Shown here: positions 25,001 through 33,183 of the stretch, one piece after another
Layout: the number at the start of each line of letters is the position of its first letter
Numbering within the stretch: position 1 is the first letter of the stretch
NCBI GenBank assembly: GCA_017435425.1
Contig: JAFSFC010000047.1
Location: 1 to 33,183, forward strand
Direction: 5' to 3'
Length of the DNA: 33,183 nucleotides
DNA from: Ruminiclostridium sp.
Lineage (GTDB): Bacteria > Bacillota > Clostridia > Oscillospirales > Oscillospiraceae
Notes under the pieces: model-generated
What the model was told of the DNA's origin: nothing
The model's input: only the letters and a program-made list of their open reading frames with translations
Database searches by the model: none
Program-made: the position numbers and the translations under genes

Positions 25001-25895
25001 CCGTGCAGCCCAGGCTCTGGGCTGGAAGGTGGCTACCCCCGTCTTCAACGGCGCAGACGAAAAGGACATCATGGAGCTGATCGCAGAGGCAGGCCTCTTC
25101 CGTGAGGTCTATCCCAACGAGACCATCGCCGGCAAGCAGCTGTACCTCATGACCGAGGACGGCAGCGACATCCGTGCCCTGGCACCCGAAGAGATGGCTG
25201 ACGAGCGCCAGGTCCTCATCTGGAGAACCCAGGGCCGCCTGCGTCTGGCAGACGGTAAGACCAAGCTGTACGACGGCCGCACCGGCGAGCCCTTCGAGAA
25301 CCCCGTTACCGTTGGCTACGTGTACTTCCTGAAGCTGCACCACCTGGTCGACGATAAGATCCACGCCCGTTCCACCGGCCCCTACTCCCTGGTCACCCAG
25401 CAGCCTCTGGGCGGCAAGGCCCAGTTCGGCGGCCAGCGCTTTGGCGAAATGGAAGTCTGGGCCCTGGAAGCATACGGCGCAGCCTACACCCTCCAGGAGA
25501 TCCTCACCGTCAAGTCCGACGACGTCACCGGCCGTGTCCGGACCTATGAGGCCATCGTCAAGGGCCACAACGTCCCCGCACCCGGTATCCCCGAGTCCTT
25601 CAAGGTCCTGGTCAAGGAACTGCAGGCACTGTGCCTGGACATCAAGGTCCTGGATGCCAAGGGCGACGAGATCGAGCTGCGTGACGACGAGGAAGACGGC
25701 TATCAGAACATCAACCAGATCCGGGATGACGATTATTACGACAACCGGTCTGACCGTTATAACGAAGACGCCCAGTTCTCTGCTGCAGGCTTCACCTTCA
25801 AGGCAGAGAGCGATGACGACGACCTGTCTGTGGGCGGCGTCATGACCATGGACGAGGCCGACGACGATTACAGCGACGGCCAGTATGAAGAATAA
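22035..25895 (+). CDS. rpoB: RNA polymerase beta subunit
   Basis: 1286 aa, about 90 longer than B. subtilis Rpo[16 protein letters not shown] start; rifampicin pocket from about residue 480 ([18 protein letters not shown] then [13 protein letters not shown]) has wild-type residues at the positions equal to E. coli D516, H526 and S531, so no resistance change is visible. [15 protein letters not shown] is intact. The C terminus is a strongly acidic tail (about the last 55 residues). The Shine-Dalgarno is weak (AAAGGA ~14 nt upstream), unusual for so strongly expressed a gene. Followed by rpoC after 20 nt. Confidence 0.98.
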   Translation: MVKDVYFGKTLRKSFARHEEVLNMPNLLEIQKNSYQWFLETGLQEVFRDVASISDYAGNLELSFIDFTMDEKPKYSVEECKARDATYAAPLKVRVRLRNKETEEIKEQEIFMGDFPLMTKGGTFVINGAERVIVSQIVRSPGVYYARNADKAENITYAVTVIPYRGAWLEYETDLSDIFSVRIDKNRKLPISCLIRAVGPQTDAEILEMFGEEPLLVTTMEKDTCKTREEAMLEIYRKLRPGEPPTLDSAESLINALFFDARRYDLSAVGRYKFNKKLSLWPRLAGQTLAVPVADPRTGEIIAEEGETLTRERAQELEARGVAETIVDVDGTPVKVFSNRMVEMSNFVSFDPEECGITEKVRFEVLCELLDQYAGDEEGLMDAVRERKDDLVPKHIIVDDMMASINYLCCLSHGVGTPDDIDHLGNRRLRCVGELLQNQFRIGFSRMERVIRERMTIQDLDIVTPQSLINIRPVTAAIKEFFGSSPLSQFMDQTNPLAELTHKRRMSALGPGGLSRDRASFDVRDIHYSHYGRMCPIETPEGPNIGLISYLAAYARINRYGFIEAPYRRVDKETGFVTDEVVYMTADIEDEYMVCQATEPLDENGCLANPRITCRHRHEIIEVDREKIDFIDVSPQMMVSIATAMIPFLENDDANRALMGANMQRQAVPLLTTQAPIVATGQEHKNCTDSEITVLAEDDGEVTFVSSTKVAVRYDRGDVVEYPLIKFLRSNHGTCINQRPVVNLRERVKKGDVLADGPSTCDGEISLGKNILMGFMTWEGYNYEDAILLNERMVKEDVFTSIHIEEYETEARDTKLGPEEITRDIPNVGDDALKDLDERGIIRVGAEVHPGDILVGKVTPKGETDLTAEERLLRAIFGEKAREVRDTSLKVPHGAGGIIVDVKVFTREAGDELGPGVNQVVRVYIAQKRKISVGDKMAGRHGNKGVVSRIMPQEDMPFLPDGTPLDIVLNPLGVPSRMNIGQVLEVHLGRAAQALGWKVATPVFNGADEKDIMELIAEAGLFREVYPNETIAGKQLYLMTEDGSDIRALAPEEMADERQVLIWRTQGRLRLADGKTKLYDGRTGEPFENPVTVGYVYFLKLHHLVDDKIHARSTGPYSLVTQQPLGGKAQFGGQRFGEMEVWALEAYGAAYTLQEILTVKSDDVTGRVRTYEAIVKGHNVPAPGIPESFKVLVKELQALCLDIKVLDAKGDEIELRDDEEDGYQNINQIRDDDYYDNRSDRYNEDAQFSAAGFTFKAESDDDDLSVGGVMTMDEADDDYSDGQYEE

Positions 25896-25915
25896 AGAAA
25901 GGGAGGACGATGAAT

Positions 25916-29764
<3,849 letters not shown>

Positions 29765-29781
29765 TTTTTCCAACCGAAGCA

Positions 29782-29816
29782 AACCGGCTGCGGAGTATTC
29801 CGCAGCCGGTTTTTTC
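29782..29816 (+). terminator. Terminator of rpoBC
   Basis: AACCGGCTGCGGA / TCCGCAGCCGGTT stem, GTAT loop, six T. Confidence 0.95.
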
Positions 29817-29874
29817 GTGGAATGACAGCGGCCGGTCATTTGTCTAAAAAACCAAAAGGTTTTTACAAAACGGC

Positions 29875-29903
29875 TACTTTTTTTCCCCGGTATCTGATAT
29901 AAT
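29875..29903 (+). promoter_or_regulatory. Extended -10 promoter of murB
   Basis: TGA-TATAAT at 29895-29903 with a poor -35 (TACTTT at 29875). Start near 29910, ~30 nt before the murB ATG. Confidence 0.55.
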
Positions 29904-29941
29904 ACAATCAATACATGAAATCAAAGAATTGGAGGTATTCC

Positions 29942-30877
29942 ATGGAAGGATTCGGAAAACTCCAGGAAAAGCTGCAGGCGGCTCTGCCTGCCTTAGAACT
30001 GCGTACACAGGAACCCATGTCCCGCCACACCTCCTTTAAGGTGGGTGGACCCGCCGCTCTGATGGCCCTGCCCAAGAGTCAGGGGGAGCTGGCGGCTGTT
30101 GTCAGGATCGCAGCAGAAGAGGGGGTAAAGCCCTTCTTCCTGGGTAAGGGCTCCAACCTACTGGTGGCCGACGAGGGCGTGGATGCCTTTGTCATCAAGT
30201 TGGCCGGGGGCCTTATGAAACTGGAACTGGAAGGGGAGACTGCCCTCCATGTGGGCTCTGGCGTGACCCTGGCCCAGGCGGCGGTCTTTGCTGCAGACCA
30301 CGGGCTCACCGGTCTGGAATTTGCCCACGGCATCCCCGGCACCATGGGCGGCGGTGTGTTCATGAATGCCGGCGCCTACGACGGAGAACTGGTTCAGGTC
30401 ATCCGCTGGGCGGAGTATCTGGATGAAGATGGTACTTTCCACCGGCTGGAAAAGGATGAGATGGAGCTGGGCTACCGCACCAGCATCTTTTCCCGCAAGC
30501 CCTGGCTCATCACCGAGGCTTGCCTGGAGCTCACCAAGGGGGACCCTGCCGCCATCCGGGAGAAGATGGCCGACCTGGCCCAGCGCCGCCGGTCCAAGCA
30601 GCCCCTGGAGTTCCCCAGTGCCGGGTCCACCTTCAAGCGTCCTCCGGGACATTTTGCCGGCGGCCTCATTGAGCAGTGCGGCCTGAAGGGCAAGACCGTG
30701 GGCGGCGCCCAGGTGTCGGAAAAGCACGCAGGATTTGTCATCAACACTGGAAACGCTACCTGCCGGGATATCCTGGACCTGATCCGCCTGGTGCGGCAGA
30801 CCGTCCTGGACCAGACCGGCGTCACACTGGAACCTGAAGTCCGGATGCTGGGATGCACCCTGGACGAAACACACTGA
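29942..30877 (+). CDS. murB: UDP-N-acetylenolpyruvoylglucosamine reductase
   Basis: 311 aa from ATG 29942, 6 nt after GGAGG (29931-29935). FAD-binding segments GKGSNLLVADEG (68-79) and GIPGTMGGGVFMNAGAY (130-146). Catalytic residues R179 (YRTS), S229 (AGSTFKRP) and E299 (EPEVRMLG). Short type II form. Reduces enolpyruvyl-UDP-GlcNAc to UDP-MurNAc with NADPH in peptidoglycan synthesis. Followed 13 nt later by an unknown gene. Confidence 0.96.
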   Translation: MEGFGKLQEKLQAALPALELRTQEPMSRHTSFKVGGPAALMALPKSQGELAAVVRIAAEEGVKPFFLGKGSNLLVADEGVDAFVIKLAGGLMKLELEGETALHVGSGVTLAQAAVFAADHGLTGLEFAHGIPGTMGGGVFMNAGAYDGELVQVIRWAEYLDEDGTFHRLEKDEMELGYRTSIFSRKPWLITEACLELTKGDPAAIREKMADLAQRRRSKQPLEFPSAGSTFKRPPGHFAGGLIEQCGLKGKTVGGAQVSEKHAGFVINTGNATCRDILDLIRLVRQTVLDQTGVTLEPEVRMLGCTLDETH

Positions 30878-30893
30878 GCAAAGGAGAATCATG

Positions 30894-31502
30894 ATGAACG
30901 ATCGCTTTTTTGTACTGATGCAGGCCATGAGCGGCAACGACCGCCATGAGACCCGATTTGAAGAGTATCATTCCCTGGCTGAGGCAGAGGCCATGGTCCA
31001 GGGCTGGATGTCCCGCTATATGGCGGTGGACTGTATCCCCCACGACCAGGTGGAGGCTGTCCGTGCCGAAAACGGCGGCATCCTGCCCGAGATGATGTTC
31101 CCCTGCCCCAAGGTGGAGAAGCCCCAGGACCTGATGGACTACAACGGCTACTATAACCTGGGCGGCCTGGGTCTCATCTTCCATGTCTTCCTGACCGTGG
31201 TGGACGACGAGGCGTCCGCCCTCCGCTTCCGGGGTGTTATGAACCGTGAGTTCCGCATCGACACCGAGTACAGTGACCGTGCCGACAAGATGCTGCGCCA
31301 CCTGAACAACCTGGTGAGCTGCTTCCAGGAAGGTGGGGAAGAGAAGGATATCACCGAGGACGTGGATGCCATCCGTGACTTCTGGAAGCGGGACGGCTTC
31401 AACCCCTTCGAGGTCCCCGACACTTACTTTGAGATCGAGGACAACAGCCTCCAGTATACCGTGGCTGACCGGGACATGAACTGGGTCTCTTTCCTGGACT
31501 AA
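30894..31502 (+). CDS. Conserved-looking protein of unknown function
   Basis: 202 aa (203 from ATG 30891). AAGGAG at 30881-30886 sits 7 nt before ATG 30894 and 4 nt before 30891, so the second is preferred. Soluble, acidic, rich in aromatic and Asp/Glu residues, no signal peptide, membrane helix or known motif. Codon use matches its neighbours, supporting a real gene. Co-transcribed with murB, sharing the terminator that follows. No function is proposed. Confidence 0.85.
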   Translation: MNDRFFVLMQAMSGNDRHETRFEEYHSLAEAEAMVQGWMSRYMAVDCIPHDQVEAVRAENGGILPEMMFPCPKVEKPQDLMDYNGYYNLGGLGLIFHVFLTVVDDEASALRFRGVMNREFRIDTEYSDRADKMLRHLNNLVSCFQEGGEEKDITEDVDAIRDFWKRDGFNPFEVPDTYFEIEDNSLQYTVADRDMNWVSFLD

Positions 31503-31505
31503 CAG

Positions 31506-31541
31506 AAAAAGAGAAAGGCAGAAATGCCTTTCTCTTTTTTT
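31506..31541. terminator. Bidirectional terminator between convergent genes
   Basis: AAAAAGAGAAAGGCA / TGCCTTTCTCTTTTT stem with a GAAA loop. Ends the murB unit on the plus strand and the merR-like gene (stop at 31540-31542) on the minus strand. Confidence 0.93.
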
Positions 31542-31986
31542 ACTCTCCGCGGAGCTGCTTTCTGACTTCCCGGAATTCCTCCGGCAGTTCCTCCAAAGCC
31601 ATGGACCGGGGAACGGAGGTGGTCCCTTCCGTTTTTGCCGTCTCATAATACCACTGTTTGAAACGGAGGACCTGGTGGATCTCGGTGAGCTCCTGGATTT
31701 TCTGCTCCACGGACTCCCTCTGCTTTTGGATGAGAGCCAGGCGGTCCTCGATGGTGTCGTCTCCCGCCATGGCCATCATGATAAATTCTTTGATATCCTT
31801 TAGCGGCATTCCGGTCTTTTTTAAGCACTCGATGATGCGCAGCCACTCAAAGTCGGCATCCTTAAAGAGCCGGATCCCGCCTTCCGATCGTTCTACAAAG
31901 GGGAGAAGGCCCTCTTTGTCATAGAATCGCAGGGTGGATGGTGCCACTCCCAGCCGTTTTGCCATCTCGCCTACCGTGTATACCAT
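31540..31986 (-). CDS. MerR family transcriptional regulator
   Basis: 148 aa. N-terminal winged helix YTVGEMAKRLGVAPSTLRFYDKEGLLP (residues 3-29), then a long coiled-coil region (about 80-115). The C-terminal part has no Cys, so metal sensing of the MerR/CueR type is unlikely; organic or oxidative signals are typical for this branch. GGAGG lies 5 nt before the ATG. It is divergent from the aldo/keto reductase gene, whose promoter carries the expected operator. Confidence 0.92.
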   Translation of the reverse strand: MVYTVGEMAKRLGVAPSTLRFYDKEGLLPFVERSEGGIRLFKDADFEWLRIIECLKKTGMPLKDIKEFIMMAMAGDDTIEDRLALIQKQRESVEQKIQELTEIHQVLRFKQWYYETAKTEGTTSVPRSMALEELPEEFREVRKQLRGE

Positions 31987-32010
31987 AAGATCCTCCCAAG
32001 CAAAAATGTC

Positions 32011-32041
32011 TTGACTTAAAGATAACTTTAACTTCTATAAT
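32011..32041 (+). promoter_or_regulatory. MerR-type promoter/operator of the aldo/keto reductase gene
   Basis: TTGACT at 32011-32016 and TATAAT at 32036-32041 with a 19-bp spacer, longer than normal as in MerR-activated promoters. The dyad TTAAAG-ATAA-CTTTAA (32016-32031) lies in the spacer, where MerR proteins bind and untwist DNA. Confidence 0.8.
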
Positions 32042-32092
32042 GAACTTATATTTGTTATACATGGTTTTCTGTTGTTCGTCAAGGAGGTACTT

Positions 32093-32980
32093 ATGGAATA
32101 TGTGACATTATCCAATGGTGTGAAGATGCCTATGCTGGGCTATGGTGTCTACCAGGTGACCAAGGAGGAGTGCGAACGCTGCGTACTGGATGCTCTGAAG
32201 GTGGGCTACCGTTCCATTGATACGGCCCAGTCCTACTTTAATGAGGAAGAAGTGGGACAGGCCATTGTAAAAAGTGGGATCCCCCGGGAAGAGCTGTTTA
32301 TCACCACGAAGGTGTGGATCGAGCACTATGGGTATGAGACCACTCGTGCTTCTGTGTTAAAGTCCATGGAGAAACTGAAAGTAGACTACCTGGACCTCTG
32401 CCTGCTTCATCAGCCCTTCTGTGATGTGTATGGAGCCTACCGGGCTCTGGAGGATCTGTATGAGGAGGGAAAGATCCGCGCCATCGGCATTTCCAATTTC
32501 TATCCCGATCGAATGATCGACCTGGCCTCCTTTGCCCGGATCAAACCCATGGTCAACCAGATCGAAGTCCATCCCCTCCACCAGCAGGAGGAGAGCAGAG
32601 GCTGGCACGAGAAGTACGGTGTGCAAGTGGAAGCTTGGGCTCCCTTTGGAGAGGGAAGAGGCAACATGTTCGACCTGCCGGAGCTGAAGACCATTGGGGA
32701 GAAGTACAACAAGACTGTGGCTCAGGTCATCCTCCGCTGGCACATCCAGAGAGGGATCGTGGTGATTCCCAAGTCCACCCACGTGGAGCGCATGGAGGAG
32801 AACTGGCAGGTTTTTGACTTTGCCCTGACTGACGAGGATATGGCCGCCATTGCCGCACGGGATACCAAGCAGAGTGCATTCTTCTCCCATACGGACCCCC
32901 AGATGGTGGAGTGGTTTGCTAAAATGGTGGAAGAAAGGAAGAAACAGCAGGACTGCACCAAGGAGGAAAAGAATTGGTGA
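32093..32980 (+). CDS. Aldo/keto reductase
   Basis: 295 aa from ATG 32093, 5 nt after AAGGAGG (32081-32087). The catalytic tetrad is complete: D43, Y48 (DTAQSY), K73 (TTKVW) and H106 (LLHQP). NADPH-site residues appear in IPKST. AKR5-like, reduces aldehydes or ketones using NADPH in the cytoplasm. Control by the divergent MerR regulator is inferred from the 19-bp-spacer promoter. A hydrophilic tail (about 275-295) is longer than usual. Confidence 0.95.
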   Translation: MEYVTLSNGVKMPMLGYGVYQVTKEECERCVLDALKVGYRSIDTAQSYFNEEEVGQAIVKSGIPREELFITTKVWIEHYGYETTRASVLKSMEKLKVDYLDLCLLHQPFCDVYGAYRALEDLYEEGKIRAIGISNFYPDRMIDLASFARIKPMVNQIEVHPLHQQEESRGWHEKYGVQVEAWAPFGEGRGNMFDLPELKTIGEKYNKTVAQVILRWHIQRGIVVIPKSTHVERMEENWQVFDFALTDEDMAAIAARDTKQSAFFSHTDPQMVEWFAKMVEERKKQQDCTKEEKNW

Positions 32981-33005
32981 GTCTGACAGAATCATAAGAC
33001 AGAAG

Positions 33006-33044
33006 GGCGGGGAGCGGCAAAGGGACTGCTCCCTGCCATTTTTT
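33006..33044 (+). terminator. Terminator after the aldo/keto reductase gene
   Basis: GGCGGGGAGC / GCTCCCTGCC (one G-T pair), 12-nt loop, then ATTTTTT. Confidence 0.85.
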
Positions 33045-33108
33045 AGCGCCTTTAGGCTAGAGAAAACCCCTGGTTCTACCAGGGGTGGATAAAAAGCCTT
33101 GGCAAAAT

Positions 33109-33175
33109 AAAAACCTCGATGTTACGCTTGTGGTGGTTTGGCGACCGCATCACAAAGGGGAACAAGGAGGTTTTT
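33109..33175 (+). promoter_or_regulatory. Shine-Dalgarno-sequestering stem
   Basis: 9-bp repeat AAAAACCTC / GAGGTTTTT covers the GGAGG ribosome site (33166-33170) and encloses a second hairpin TTGTGGTG / CATCACAA (33128-33155). This should repress translation of the gene starting at 33181 unless opened. Confidence 0.6.
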
Positions 33176-33180
33176 AATAG

Positions 33181-33183
33181 ATG
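33181..33183 (+). CDS. Start codon of a gene cut by the window edge
   Basis: ATG 10 nt after AAGGAGG. Only one codon is visible; the product cannot be told. Confidence 0.4.

Larger units (their letters stand above)
33061..33183 (+). mobile_element. Possible left end of an IS200/IS605-type element (cut by window edge)
   Basis: A perfect hairpin ACCCCTGGT-TCT-ACCAGGGGT (33066-33086) is followed by a ~90-nt AT-richer leader. In it AAAAACCTC (33109-33117) can pair with GAGGTTTTT (33167-33175), hiding the ribosome site ahead of ATG 33181. A subterminal palindrome plus a Shine-Dalgarno-masking stem ahead of the transposase is known from IS200. The gene itself lies outside the window, so this is tentative. 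Confidence 0.3.

Noticed and set aside
22026..25568. 1180-codon open frame on the minus strand opposite rpoB
   Set aside because: Antisense mirror of strong codon bias in rpoB: its product is low-complexity, has no domain, and lacks a ribosome site. Similar long frames lie opposite rpoC (25868-29911) and opposite rplW to rpsC (6335-8716).
33066..33090. Minus-strand terminator at the right edge
   Set aside because: On the minus strand the stem is followed by TTTTCTCT, but no minus-strand gene or promoter is visible to its right within the window.

Overview
The window is about 33 kb of a chromosome with high G+C content. Its gene content, strong GC-ending codon bias and clear AAGGAGG-type ribosome binding sites fit a Gram-positive Clostridia, most likely an Oscillospiraceae-type gut bacterium of the Flavonifractor/Oscillibacter/Lawsonibacter kind. 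That placement is an inference from protein style (zinc-type S14, L24 and L36, L3 with an [12 protein letters not shown] tail, B. subtilis-like adk-map-KOW-infA order), not from a 16S sequence.

Layout. Bases 1-3966 hold small accessory genes: a CDF-like six-helix membrane protein; a small multidrug resistance/guanidinium exporter (minus strand) behind a hairpin leader; a YfcE-type phosphodiesterase (minus); a Cys-rich zinc-ribbon protein of unknown role; a tiny Cys/Gly-rich membrane protein; tRNA-Arg(ACG) with its own promoter and tandem terminators; and a metallo-beta-lactamase-fold hydrolase. Bases 4014-4585 are a long non-coding leader. Bases 4586-20363 are one uninterrupted ribosomal superoperon in the order S10, L3, L4, L23, L2, S19, L22, S3, L16, L29, S17, L14, L24, L5, S14, S8, L6, L18, S5, L30, L15, SecY, Adk, Map, KOW protein, IF1, L36, S13, S11, S4, RpoA, L17, closed by a strong terminator. 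Bases 20414-21690 carry an azoreductase/flavodoxin-like gene and a cytidylate-kinase-like gene. Bases 21841-29816 are rpoB-rpoC with their own promoter and terminator. Bases 29942-31502 hold murB and an unknown gene. Bases 31540-32980 hold a MerR regulator divergent from an aldo/keto reductase whose promoter has the 19-bp spacer typical of MerR activation. The last ~130 bases look like the start of another unit, possibly the left end of an IS200/IS605-type element.

How the genes work together. The central block builds the ribosome, the Sec translocon, core RNA polymerase (alpha, beta, beta-prime), IF1, methionine aminopeptidase and adenylate kinase. rpoBC sits just beyond the alpha operon rather than after rplKAJL, and the str operon genes (rpsL, rpsG, fusA, tuf) are not next to rpsJ. 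Flanking genes serve metal or cation transport, redox detoxification and cell wall synthesis.

Most interesting unexplained signals: (i) a complete minus-strand promoter plus intrinsic terminator that would make a ~93-nt RNA facing and overlapping the rpoB promoter; (ii) the rpsJ leader, with a possible 42-codon GTG-start leader ORF and an internal attenuator-like hairpin; (iii) a short promoter-proximal leader with a perfect 20-bp inverted repeat before the SMR exporter; (iv) a Shine-Dalgarno-sequestering inverted repeat at the right edge; (v) a 155-nt spacer with three hairpins between rpsN and rpsH. No CRISPR array or complete mobile element was seen.
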